DNA from: an uncultured Opitutaceae bacterium
Lineage (GTDB): Bacteria; Verrucomicrobiota; Verrucomicrobiia; Opitutales; Opitutaceae
NCBI GenBank assembly: GCA_937958045.1
Contig: CALFXL010000066.1
Coordinates: forward strand, 65,279 to 129,278
Length of the DNA stretch: 64,000 nt
Direction: 5' to 3'
Shown: piece after piece, positions 36,182-45,031 of the stretch
How the letters are laid out: every line of letters begins with the position of its first letter
Position numbering within the stretch: position 1 is the stretch's first letter
Made by a program: the position numbers and the translations under genes
The notes under the pieces: generated by a model
Seen by the model: the letters and a program-made list of their open reading frames with translations, nothing else
Database searches by the model: none
What the model was told of the DNA's origin: nothing

Positions 36182-38836
36182 ATGCGCCCCATCCTGTCTC
36201 CGTCGCTCCTCGCGACTGCTTTTATCTCCACGTTAGCCATCGCTGCTTTCGGCTCCGACCAACCCGCTCGCTCCGCTGACAATCCCCTCGCCTGGCCCGA
36301 GGTAAAACGGGAGTACAAGCCCTGGACTCGCTGGTGGTGGATGGGCTCCGCCGTCGACAAAGAAAACCTCACGCGCGAGCTCACCGAATTCGCTGAAGCC
36401 GGACTCGGCGGCGTCGAAATCACGCCCATCTACGGAGCGAAAGGTTACGAAGAGCGTTTCATCGATTTTCTCTCGCCGAAATACATTGAGATGCTCGCCC
36501 ACACGACCGCCGAAGCCAAACGCCTCGGTCTCGCCGTCGACATGGCGACCGGCACCGGCTGGCCCTTTGGCGGCGCCTTCACGCCAGTCGAAGACGCCGA
36601 GTTGAAAATCGAAATCAAGGACGGCCAATTCACACCGCGCCTCACGGGCTTCAAAGTCAAACGCGCCGCTCCCGGCGCCGCCGGCCTCGTTCTCGATCCG
36701 TACTCGCCCGACGCGATCAAACGCTATCTCGCACATTTCGACAAAGCGCTCGCTTCACTCCCACGCGGAGCGATCCACGGCCATTTCCACGACTCCTTCG
36801 AGTACACCGCCAACTGGACGCCTGCGCTTCTCGAAAAATTCAAAGAGATGCACGGCTACGATCTCACCGCACACATCGATACGCTCAGCGGTAGTGGAAA
36901 TTCGGATACAATCGCCCGCATCAAATCCGACTACCGCGAAGTCCTCGCGCAACTCCACATGGACTACATGCACGCGTGGGGCGACTGGGTGCGCAGCCAG
37001 GGCGGCGTCGTTCGCAACCAAGGTCATGGCGCTCCCGCCAATCTCCTCGATCTCTACGCGCTCGCCGATGTGCCCGAAACCGAAGTCTTCGGCGCCACCA
37101 ACTTCCCCATTCCCTGCTATCGCTTCACGCCCGGCGAAATCAGCTACAACGAAACACAACCGCTCATCAACCGCTTCGCCGCGTCCGCCGCACACGTCAC
37201 CGGCAAGCCGCTCATCTCCTCGGAAACGTTCACCTGGCTCCGTGAACATTTCCACGAGGCGCCCTCGCAGATGAAGCCCGAGCTCGATCAGCTCTTTCTC
37301 ACCGGCATCAACCACGTCTTTTATCACGGCACCGCTTATTCGCCGGCTGACGCTCCTTGGCCCGGCTGGCTCTTCTACGCCTCGACGCAATACAACAACC
37401 GCAACCCGCTCTGGCGCGACATCGCCGACGGCCTCAACGCCTACATCACCCGCGCCCAATCGCTCCTGCAAAGCGGCCAGCCCGATGCCGACGTTTTGGT
37501 CTATTGGCCCTTCCACGATCTCCTTCACACCGCCGAGGGCTGGGAACGTAAATTCTCCATGCACGGCAAGGAATGGCTGACCGAAACCTCGACGGGAAAA
37601 CTCGCCCAACAGCTCATCGACCAAGGATTCCAATTCGACTTTGTATCCGACGCTCAACTACAGGCTGCCTCCGTCAAGGACCGCGTGATCACGACCCAAA
37701 GCGGGGCTCGTTACACCCGCATTCTCGTTCCCCAAGCGAAGTTGATGCCGGCAAAAACACTTCAGCATCTTGTCGATCTGGCAGAGAAAGGCGCAGCCAT
37801 CCTCTTTCTGGGAGACTTGCCTCGCGACGTGCCAGGCTTTGCCCGGCTGGATGAGCGCCGTCATGAGTTCTCCGCCGCTCTCGCCCGATTGAAATTCAAC
37901 GACAGCGCGCCTGTCCGCATCGCCCGCATCGGACAGGGAGCCGCCGCCAATGGCGACGATCTTGACCAGCTCTTGGAACGCACGGCGACGCCGCCAGCCT
38001 TCCATGCGGAACAGGCGCTGAGCATCTTGCGACGCCGCTTGGACGACGGGCGTTTATTCCTCTTCGCCAACCTAACCGATCGCACATTCGACGGTCCGGT
38101 GACCTTCCCGCACTATGATGAATCGGCTGTCTTTTATGACGCTCGCTCGGGGAAAACCGGTGTGGCCGCTCGCGCCCCCTCCACGATCGAATTGCCCGCT
38201 GAAGCCGCTCAACCCTTCACGCTTCGCCTCCAACTCGCCCCCGGCGAATCCATCTTCGTCCGCACCTTCACGAAAGAAAACGTCACCGGCCCTGCCTGGA
38301 AATATCTCGACCCCATCGGCGAGCCAACGCCGCTCAGCGGTGACTGGCGTGTGACCTTCCTCCGCGGTGGCCCAGAGCTTCCACCCGCCTTCAGCATCGC
38401 CAATTCCAAGCTCGCGTCGTGGACTGAGCAGAGCCCGGCGCACGAGCGTTTCGCCGGCACCGCGCGCTACGAACTCACCTTCGATCTCCCCGCGTCGCCC
38501 GCTGGCGCGAGCGGCGACTGGTTGCTGGATCTCGGCGATGTGCGCGAAACTGCGCGCGTGTTCGTCAACGAAACCGAAGTCGATCTCCTCTGGTCGTTGC
38601 CCTTCCGCACGCGGATCGACGCGAAGCATCTCAAACCTGGTCGCAACACCCTTGCCATCGAAGTCACCAATCTCGCCGCCAATCGTATTCGCGATCTGGA
38701 TACACGCGGCGTGAAGTGGGCCAACTTCTACGACGCGAACGTCGTCAACGTGAACTACAAGAAAATGGACGCCGCCAGCTGGCCCGTGATGCCCGCCGGC
38801 CTGCTCGGCCCGATCACACTCACACCGCTAAAGTAG
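36182..38836 (+). CDS. Exported alpha-L-rhamnosidase-like glycoside hydrolase, family 106
   Basis: 884 residues. Signal peptide of about 24 residues. The body has the GH106 pattern TRWWWMGSAVDKENL, EFAEAGLGGVEITPIYGAKG and VDMATGTGWPFGGAF, then a long TIM-barrel-like region (YNETQPLINRFAA, SSETFTWLREHF) and a C-terminal beta-sandwich (VFVNETEVDLLW). GH106 enzymes remove terminal rhamnose, for example from rhamnogalacturonan. The start is ATG 36182; a TTG 12 bp upstream is the only longer option. It is divergent from the AsmA-like gene. No transporter or regulator is adjacent. Confidence 0.9.
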   Translation: MRPILSPSLLATAFISTLAIAAFGSDQPARSADNPLAWPEVKREYKPWTRWWWMGSAVDKENLTRELTEFAEAGLGGVEITPIYGAKGYEERFIDFLSPKYIEMLAHTTAEAKRLGLAVDMATGTGWPFGGAFTPVEDAELKIEIKDGQFTPRLTGFKVKRAAPGAAGLVLDPYSPDAIKRYLAHFDKALASLPRGAIHGHFHDSFEYTANWTPALLEKFKEMHGYDLTAHIDTLSGSGNSDTIARIKSDYREVLAQLHMDYMHAWGDWVRSQGGVVRNQGHGAPANLLDLYALADVPETEVFGATNFPIPCYRFTPGEISYNETQPLINRFAASAAHVTGKPLISSETFTWLREHFHEAPSQMKPELDQLFLTGINHVFYHGTAYSPADAPWPGWLFYASTQYNNRNPLWRDIADGLNAYITRAQSLLQSGQPDADVLVYWPFHDLLHTAEGWERKFSMHGKEWLTETSTGKLAQQLIDQGFQFDFVSDAQLQAASVKDRVITTQSGARYTRILVPQAKLMPAKTLQHLVDLAEKGAAILFLGDLPRDVPGFARLDERRHEFSAALARLKFNDSAPVRIARIGQGAAANGDDLDQLLERTATPPAFHAEQALSILRRRLDDGRLFLFANLTDRTFDGPVTFPHYDESAVFYDARSGKTGVAARAPSTIELPAEAAQPFTLRLQLAPGESIFVRTFTKENVTGPAWKYLDPIGEPTPLSGDWRVTFLRGGPELPPAFSIANSKLASWTEQSPAHERFAGTARYELTFDLPASPAGASGDWLLDLGDVRETARVFVNETEVDLLWSLPFRTRIDAKHLKPGRNTLAIEVTNLAANRIRDLDTRGVKWANFYDANVVNVNYKKMDAASWPVMPAGLLGPITLTPLK

Positions 38837-38866
38837 TGCTTTTTTGGATACAGGCCGTCATCGCCT

Positions 38867-38903
38867 GTTTATAGGATCCGCAAGACCTGTAGGTCCTGTA
38901 AAC
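38867..38903. repeat. Intergenic inverted repeat after the rhamnosidase gene
   Basis: GTTTATAGGATC pairs with GGTCCTGTAAAC to form a 12-bp RNA stem with two G-U pairs. The loop contains a small ACCTGTAGGT palindrome. It is not followed by a T-run and lies just before the real terminator. Confidence 0.6.
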
Positions 38904-38940
38904 TTCGACTTGATCACGGCCTCCGCAGCACTCCGCCCCA

Positions 38941-38980
38941 CAAAAAAGCCGACCGGATTTCCGGTCGGCTTTTGTATTTT
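38941..38980. terminator. Bidirectional intrinsic terminator
   Basis: 13-bp stem AAAAGCCGACCGG/CCGGTCGGCTTTT (38944-38956 and 38961-38973). The right flank is T-rich on the plus strand and the A-run on the left gives a T-run on the minus strand. It ends both the rhamnosidase gene and the convergent thymidine-phosphorylase-like gene. Confidence 0.92.
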
Positions 38981-38999
38981 GGAGATTTGATCGTCTGCC

Positions 39000-40343
39000 T
39001 CAGGCGACGCGCTCCACCACCAGCGGCGGCGGGGTCGGGCGCTTCGGCGCGAGACGGTAGGCGTTCTTGAAGTACTCGAGCGCCTGCTCGAGCTTCGACT
39101 CGTCGTTGTAGTGGATCATCATGAGCGGCTCGCCCTGTTTGACCTGGGTGCCGACCTTTTTGATTTCGGAAACGCCGACGGAGTAATCGACCTTGTCGTT
39201 CGGGCCGGTCTTGCCGGCGCCGAGCAGATGCACGCCGTGCGCGATCATCGCCGCGCTGATGGTGTGCACATAGCCGCGTTTCGGAGCGGGCAATTTGCGG
39301 ACGTGTTTCGCCTGCGGGAATTTCTCAGGATGATCGATGAATGACGGATCGCCGCCCTGCGCTTTGACAAGCTCCTTGAACTTCTCGAGCGCGGAGCCGT
39401 CGGTGAGGTGACGCTGCACGGTTTGTTTGGCCGAAAGCGTCGAACCCGCGACACCCGCGAGGCGCACGATTTCCATGCCGAGCTTGAGGACGAGTTCCTT
39501 CATGTCCTCCGGACCTTCGCCCTTGAGGAGCTGGATCGCTTCCTTGATTTCGAGCGCGGTGCCGACGGTGTCGCCGAGCGGCTGGTTCATGTCGGTCACG
39601 AGCGCGACACAGCGGCGCTTCATGGAGCGACCGACACGCGTCATTGAGCGAGCGAGTTGTTTGGCTTGTTCGAGATCCTTGATGAAGGAGCCGTTGCCCC
39701 ATTTCACGTCGATCACGAGCCCTTCGGAACCTTCGGCGAGCTTCTTGGAAAGCACGGAACCGGTGATGAGCGGAAGGCTCGGGATGGTGCCGGTTTCCTT
39801 GCGCAGTTCGTAGAGTTTGCCTTCCACGGGAGCGAGGTCCTCGGTCTGCGCGACGATGGCGCCGCCGATCTTGGAAAGCTGATTGGAGAACTGATCGTTG
39901 GAGAGATTGCCCTTAAAACCGGGGATCGCCGCGAGTTTCTCGAGCGTGTTGATCACGTAGTCGTGCTCCACACCGCACATCATCGGGACGACCACGCCAC
40001 TGGCCATGGCGAGCGGCACGAGGACGAGCGAGGTTTTGTCGCCCACGCCACCGGTCGAGTATTTGTCGATCTTCGGTTTGGCGATGTGGGACAGGTCGAT
40101 CACTTCGCCCGATAGCATCATTTCCTCGGTGAGGTCGGCCGTTTCTTGCGCCGACATCCCGGTGAAATAAATCGCCATCGCCAGCGCAGCCAGCTGGTGC
40201 TGGGGCATGTCCCCGTCGAGCGTGCTATCGATGATGTAGCGGATTTCCTCTTGGGTGAACTCACCGCCGTCGCGCTTCTTTTCGATCAAGAATTCGAACG
40301 TCGGTTTGATAAACCTCCTGGGAGGCAGCGTGCGTTTTGTCAT
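39000..40343 (-). CDS. Thymidine/pyrimidine-nucleoside phosphorylase homologue with altered active site
   Basis: 447 residues. Family order: helical N-terminal domain, glycine-rich phosphate loop KYSTGGVGDKTS (residues 94-105), the central domain with LPLITGSVLSKKLAEG and the C-terminal domain. With an offset of ten from E. coli TP, Lys84, Ser86, Thr123, Arg171, Ser186 and Lys190 are kept as 94, 96, 133, 181, 196 and 200. His85 is Tyr95, Ser113 is Cys123, and the loop S-G-R-G-L-G-H-T-G-G is C-G-V-E-H-D-Y-V-I-N. So the pyrimidine-binding His and a phosphate-binding Ser are changed. Nucleoside phosphorylase function is likely, but the substrate is uncertain. Confidence 0.85.
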   Translation of the reverse strand: MTKRTLPPRRFIKPTFEFLIEKKRDGGEFTQEEIRYIIDSTLDGDMPQHQLAALAMAIYFTGMSAQETADLTEEMMLSGEVIDLSHIAKPKIDKYSTGGVGDKTSLVLVPLAMASGVVVPMMCGVEHDYVINTLEKLAAIPGFKGNLSNDQFSNQLSKIGGAIVAQTEDLAPVEGKLYELRKETGTIPSLPLITGSVLSKKLAEGSEGLVIDVKWGNGSFIKDLEQAKQLARSMTRVGRSMKRRCVALVTDMNQPLGDTVGTALEIKEAIQLLKGEGPEDMKELVLKLGMEIVRLAGVAGSTLSAKQTVQRHLTDGSALEKFKELVKAQGGDPSFIDHPEKFPQAKHVRKLPAPKRGYVHTISAAMIAHGVHLLGAGKTGPNDKVDYSVGVSEIKKVGTQVKQGEPLMMIHYNDESKLEQALEYFKNAYRLAPKRPTPPPLVVERVA

Positions 40344-40573
40344 TTGTGATACGGCGTAAAAGGAAAAGCCCGTCCGGCGGGCAGCAAAGTTTACGAGCCA
40401 AACCTCCTCCGTTAAAAAGTCGAGCCAAAACTCCCCCGAGCTTGTGGGGGTTTGCCAGCTTTTTCGACGACATCCACCGCAAAACGCTTCCCTTTTCCGT
40501 TGGTGATCAACGGCTCGCCTTCTGTGGAAATTGAGTCTTGCCGCGCCGCGCGCCGGGCCGGTTGTGTGAGCGG

Positions 40574-42376
40574 ATGCACGTCCCGTTCAACCTCGCGGCC
40601 CATATCGACGCCGCCCTGAAATCCGCCGCGACCGCCACCGGCTTCGATGCCGCGGCTTTTTCGCCCGATGTCCGCGCGGCCGATCCTCGCCATGGCGATT
40701 ATCAGGCCAACGGCGTCCTCGCTTACGCCAAACGGGAAAAACAAAACCCGCGCGCCGCCGCCGAGAAGCTTCTCGCCGCCCTGCCCGACTCGCTGCGCGA
40801 GCAATTCGACACCGCCATCGCCGGCCCCGGTTTTATCAATTTCACGCTGAAACCCGCCGCATTGCTCGCATGGTTGCAGGCTTATCGCGATGCGTCCGCA
40901 CTCTCCGCCGGCGCCGCGACCACCTACGCCGGACAGACCTGGGTCGTCGATTACAGCTCGCCCAACACGGCGAAACAAATGCACGTCGGTCATCTGCGTT
41001 CGGCCGTGATCGGCGAGGCCATTTGTCGTTTGCTCGCGTTCAGCGGCGCCAAGGTCATTCGCGATAATCACCTCGGCGATTGGGGCACGCAGTTCGGCAA
41101 ATTGATCTACGGCTATAAGCGCTGGGTCGATCACGAGGCGCTCAAACGCGAGCCGATCGAAGAACTCGAACGTCTTTACAAACTCGGCAACGACGCCACG
41201 CCCGAGGGTTCGCCCGAACTCGACGAGGCGCGTCGCGAACTGGTGAAACTCCAGTCCGGCGATCCCGAGTCCGTCGCGCTTTGGCAAAAGTTTTCCGACG
41301 TCTCGCTCGCCGCGTTCCAACAGATCTACGACCGCCTCGGCATTCGCTTCGACTACAACCTCGGCGAGTCGTTCTACAACGACAAGGTCGAGCGCGTTTA
41401 CCGTGAGCTCACCGAAACCGGCATCGCCGAAACCAGCAACGACGCCCTCGTGGTTTTCCACGACGAACATCCGCGCTTCAAACGCGACGCCGAGCGCCCC
41501 AATCCCTTCATGGTCCGCAAGGCCGACGGTGCCAGCGGCTACGCTTCGACCGACCTCGCCACCGCGCTTTACCGCGTCGAGCATTTCAATGCTCACGGCA
41601 TCGTCATCGTGACCGACTTCCGTCAGTCCGATCACTTCGAGCAGCTTTTCCTCACAGTGAAAAAGTGGTTCGCGAAAAAGGGCTACCGCTTGCCCGAGTT
41701 GCACCACGTGACCTTCGGCGCCGTCACCGGCGAAGATGGCAAAGCGCTCAAGACTCGCGACGGCGGCACCATCAAACTCAAAGCCTTGCTCGACGAAGCG
41801 GAAGAGCGCGCACTGGCCGTCGTCACCGCCAAAAATGCCGAGCGTCCCGAAGCCGAGCGTTTCTCGGAAAACGAATGCCGCGACATCGCCCGCGCGGTCG
41901 GCATCGGCGCCGTCCAGTACGCCGACCTCTCGCAGAACCGCAGCAGCAACTACGTCTTTTCGTGGGACAAGATGCTCGCGCTCGAAGGCAACACCGCGCC
42001 TTACCTCCTCTACGCCGTGGCTCGCGTGCACTCGATTTTCCGTCGCGGCCAACTCGGTATCCCCGGATCGGATACACTCGCCGATCTCGAGAAAAACGCC
42101 ACGCCGCCCGAGACGCCGACCGAACTCTCGCTCGCGCGCAAACTCGTGCATTTCTCCGATGCCCTGGCGCTCGCCACGAGCAATCTCCGCCCGCATTTCC
42201 TCTGCCTCTATCTCTACGAACTCGCCGGCGAATTCAGCGCGTTCTACGCCGCCGAAAAAGTCATCGTGGACGACGTCGCCACCCGCGCCCGCCGCGTCCT
42301 GCTCTGCGCCCGCACGCTGCTGACCCTCGAGACCGGGCTGAATCTTCTCGGCCTGCGCACGCTCCAGCGGATGTGA
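40574..42376 (+). CDS. argS: Arginyl-tRNA synthetase
   Basis: 600 residues. Class I synthetase charging tRNA-Arg. N-terminal additional domain ending GPGFINFTLKP, HIGH-type motif SSPNTAKQMHVGHLRS, then GDWGTQFGKL, the GKALKTRDGGTIKL loop in place of KMSKS, and the C-terminal DALR-type anticodon-binding domain with NTAPYLLYAVARVHSI. The start is ATG 40574; the frame upstream is not conserved. Length is within the normal range. Confidence 0.97.
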   Translation: MHVPFNLAAHIDAALKSAATATGFDAAAFSPDVRAADPRHGDYQANGVLAYAKREKQNPRAAAEKLLAALPDSLREQFDTAIAGPGFINFTLKPAALLAWLQAYRDASALSAGAATTYAGQTWVVDYSSPNTAKQMHVGHLRSAVIGEAICRLLAFSGAKVIRDNHLGDWGTQFGKLIYGYKRWVDHEALKREPIEELERLYKLGNDATPEGSPELDEARRELVKLQSGDPESVALWQKFSDVSLAAFQQIYDRLGIRFDYNLGESFYNDKVERVYRELTETGIAETSNDALVVFHDEHPRFKRDAERPNPFMVRKADGASGYASTDLATALYRVEHFNAHGIVIVTDFRQSDHFEQLFLTVKKWFAKKGYRLPELHHVTFGAVTGEDGKALKTRDGGTIKLKALLDEAEERALAVVTAKNAERPEAERFSENECRDIARAVGIGAVQYADLSQNRSSNYVFSWDKMLALEGNTAPYLLYAVARVHSIFRRGQLGIPGSDTLADLEKNATPPETPTELSLARKLVHFSDALALATSNLRPHFLCLYLYELAGEFSAFYAAEKVIVDDVATRARRVLLCARTLLTLETGLNLLGLRTLQRM

Positions 42377-42389
42377 GCGCCTATCGGCG

Positions 42390-42490
42390 CGAGCAGTGGG
42401 TAGTTAGTATTTGGTAATTGGGCGTACCCCGAGCGCCGCGCCCCAGCTGCCCACCAACTACCAATTACAAACTACCAACTACCCTGGTCG
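42390..42490. repeat. Intergenic inverted repeat after argS
   Basis: The left arm (about 42390-42423) GGGTAGTTAGTATTTGGTAA pairs with the right arm (about 42452-42490), which contains CCAATTACAAACTACC and AACTACCCTGGTCG. The arms contain repeated GTAGTT/AACTAC words. About 30 bp of GC-rich sequence form the loop. There is no T-run, so it is not a standard terminator. Confidence 0.7.
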
Positions 42491-42615
42491 CCCGAAAATC
42501 GCCTGTAAGCGTATCATAAAAAACGCGCCGTTCCGCGTCTGAGCGCAAACCACGCTCGCAACCCACGGTCCAAGCGGGACAAAACACTTGCCGCCCACCC
42601 TCCGTACTCCCACAT

Positions 42616-43383
42616 ATGCCCGCCATGGCCACGCAGGAATTCTACATCCGGACTGCCTCCGAAACCGAAGCGCACGGCCCCTTCACTCAGGAACAATTAG
42701 TGTCCCTCGCCGAAGCCGGCAAAGTGGACCCGCAGACTCTTTATTACGAAGCCGGGACCGAGCAATGGATCGCGCTCGGCGCCAACCCCGAACTCCGCGC
42801 AGCCGTTTTCCCCGAGAAGAAACGTCTTACGATCAAACCCAAGGATCGCATCGCCACGCTCAACGCCGGCCCCGACACGCATCCGCCGATCACGGTCGAT
42901 GAGATGCTCGCCGCCGCCGAAGGCCGCACGGCCGACACCGCCGACAAGCGCGACAAAACCATCGCCTTCGAACGCGCCGCCCGCATCGGCCGTTACGCCA
43001 CGATCGCGATGCTTTTGATCCAAGCGATTTCGCTCATCGCGCCGTCGATCGAACTGCTCGTCGAGTTCAACCTCGGCAAGATCGCCGCCCAACCGTATCT
43101 GTATTTCGGACTCGTCGATCTCTTCCTCGCACTGATGATCGGCCTCGGCGCCGTTTCCGTATATCCCTTTGTTCGCTTCAGAGCGGCGCTCGGACTCGGC
43201 TTCCTCGGCATCATGTTTTGGATGCAAATGCCGAACCCCTTCGTGCCCGTCGTCGTCGTGGCGGTGGCTTCCGCCGGACTTTATCTCGCGACGGTTTTTG
43301 TCAGCTACCTCGCGCTCGCCATCGCGGTTGGCGTGGGTCTCGCAGGCTCGCTCGGCTTCGCGTATTACATGCTGACGAACTGA
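42616..43383 (+). CDS. GYF-type (DUF4339) domain membrane protein
   Basis: 255 residues. The N-terminal 55 residues are a GYF_2 domain: FYIRTASETEAHGPFTQEQL with the conserved GPF and a later EQWIALG. These domains bind proline-rich or other peptide partners. An acidic linker follows, then four membrane helices (IAMLLIQAISLIAPSIELL, LVDLFLALMIGLGAVSV and two more). The N-terminus is probably cytosolic. The partner is unknown. A second in-frame ATG lies three codons later. Confidence 0.8.
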   Translation: MPAMATQEFYIRTASETEAHGPFTQEQLVSLAEAGKVDPQTLYYEAGTEQWIALGANPELRAAVFPEKKRLTIKPKDRIATLNAGPDTHPPITVDEMLAAAEGRTADTADKRDKTIAFERAARIGRYATIAMLLIQAISLIAPSIELLVEFNLGKIAAQPYLYFGLVDLFLALMIGLGAVSVYPFVRFRAALGLGFLGIMFWMQMPNPFVPVVVVAVASAGLYLATVFVSYLALAIAVGVGLAGSLGFAYYMLTN

Positions 43384-43423
43384 CGCTGGCCAAGCGGGCC
43401 GCATCGGTGCACATTTATCGCGC

Positions 43424-44926
43424 ATGGTGCGACCTCTCGTCCTCTTTCGGCAGTTCGTTAAGCTGGTCCAAAAAGACATCTGGCAACCCGCGTATCTCGC
43501 GGAGCGCTCTTTCCGCGGAGCGTTTTATGCCACGTTGCGCGTGGTCTCTATCACGTGGACCGGCTTGTTGGAAACACGCGCCACGAGCCGTGCCGCCGCA
43601 CTGGCGTTCAGCAGCCTGCTGGGCATCGGCCCTCTCATCGGTATCGCTGTCCTCATCGCGGGTTTCGCTGTCAGCGAAAACAACACCGACCTCGTCGCGC
43701 GCAAACTGAACGACCTCATCTCCTTCGTCGCTCCCCAGCTCGAACATTATGAAGAGCTCAGGAAGGGCGACGTGCCTCATGCACAAGCGCAGGCCGACGC
43801 GCTCTCGGCCGCTTCTCCCGCGGTCAATCCCGAGCTCGTCACGCACATCAACGACTTCATCAATGCCACCCGCTCCAGCGCCAGCGGCGGTATCACCAGC
43901 GCCATCTCGCTCATCCTGATCGTGCTGCTGCTTTTCACCTCCATTGAGGGCGTGTTTAACGACATCTGGGGTGTGAGACGCGGACGATCATGGGTGATAC
44001 GCATCGTGTTTTATTGGACGATTCTCACGCTCGGCGCGGTCATCTTTTTCGGCGCGCTCGGCGGATTATCGCTCTCAACTTTCAGCAAGTTTTTCGACGA
44101 ACACATCGGCGGAAACATCGCGAAACTGATCAAGCTCGCCCTGCCCGCGCTGTCGGTCTCGTTGCTCGTCGGCATCCTCACGCTGTTTTATCGCTACATC
44201 CCAAACACCCGCGTGGTCTGGCGTGCCGCCCTCGCCGGAGCGCTGGTTGTCACTGTTCTCATCGCCGCCAACAACCTCGCCGCCGCGGCTTACCTCAGCC
44301 GCGTCAAACTCACCAACAGCCTCTACGGCTCGCTCGCGTTGCCGATGATCCTGATGTTCGGCCTCTATATTTTCTGGTTGGTCGTGCTCATCGGCGGCCA
44401 AATCAGTTACGCGGTTCAAAACGTCCACTACCGCAACAGCCAGGCCGCGTGGAACAATCTCAGCGCATCCACTCGCGAACGGCTCACGCTCGGCGTGTTG
44501 CTCACGATCGCGCGCCGTTTTCAAGCCTGCCTGCCCCCTTGCACCGTCACACAACTCGGCAGCGCGATTAAGGTCCCGACGCAGATCATCAACGAAGCGC
44601 TCAACCGCCTGATCGATCTGCACCTCGTCAGCCCGGTGCCAGTCGAAGATGAAGCCGCCGCCGCGGATTTCGCTTATCAACCCGCGCGTCCCCTCAACCA
44701 CATCACGCTGGCCGATTTTAAAGAGCACTTCGAAAGCCTCGGCGACGATCCTTCGAGCGAGAGCATCGATCGACTCGATCCCTTGATCGAAAGCTATCAC
44801 AACACCATCCGCTCGCTCCGCGAAAAAGACGTTTTCGCCAAATCGCTCGAAGAGCTTTTCAACGAGCATTTCCTCGACGACTCGAACCCACCCTTCGCGT
44901 TGGGTCAGCGGGTCGAAAAAGCCTGA
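43424..44926 (+). CDS. YihY/virulence factor BrkB family membrane protein
   Basis: 500 residues. Six membrane helices with family motifs RAAALAFSSLLGIGPLI, EGVFNDIWGVRRGRSW, YRYIPNTRVVWRAALAGAL and LTNSLYGSLALPMILM. The C-terminal 150 residues form a soluble winged-helix-like extension (VTQLGSAIKVPTQIINEALN) and an acidic end, an architecture seen in longer members. The role of the family is unsettled: RNase BN is an old misassignment. It follows the GYF-type gene after 40 bp. Confidence 0.9.
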   Translation: MVRPLVLFRQFVKLVQKDIWQPAYLAERSFRGAFYATLRVVSITWTGLLETRATSRAAALAFSSLLGIGPLIGIAVLIAGFAVSENNTDLVARKLNDLISFVAPQLEHYEELRKGDVPHAQAQADALSAASPAVNPELVTHINDFINATRSSASGGITSAISLILIVLLLFTSIEGVFNDIWGVRRGRSWVIRIVFYWTILTLGAVIFFGALGGLSLSTFSKFFDEHIGGNIAKLIKLALPALSVSLLVGILTLFYRYIPNTRVVWRAALAGALVVTVLIAANNLAAAAYLSRVKLTNSLYGSLALPMILMFGLYIFWLVVLIGGQISYAVQNVHYRNSQAAWNNLSASTRERLTLGVLLTIARRFQACLPPCTVTQLGSAIKVPTQIINEALNRLIDLHLVSPVPVEDEAAAADFAYQPARPLNHITLADFKEHFESLGDDPSSESIDRLDPLIESYHNTIRSLREKDVFAKSLEELFNEHFLDDSNPPFALGQRVEKA

Positions 44927-45031
44927 TCGCGCCGCCGCGCCCGCGCAGATTCCCGCCGTCGCCATAGCGCGGCGCCTGCCTCCTTCATTGACACACCCGG
45001 CGCCCGACCTAGCGTCACGCCCTTTCCCCAC

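Noticed and set aside
18813..38851. Repeated TTTTTTGGATAC/GTATCC words
   Set aside because: GTATCC is frequent in the window, but a rough count is near the chance expectation for both strands and the sites fall in coding and non-coding DNA alike.
40412..42196. 594-codon ORF antisense to argS
   Set aside because: Shadow of argS, with low-complexity Glu/Val/Gly composition and no motif.
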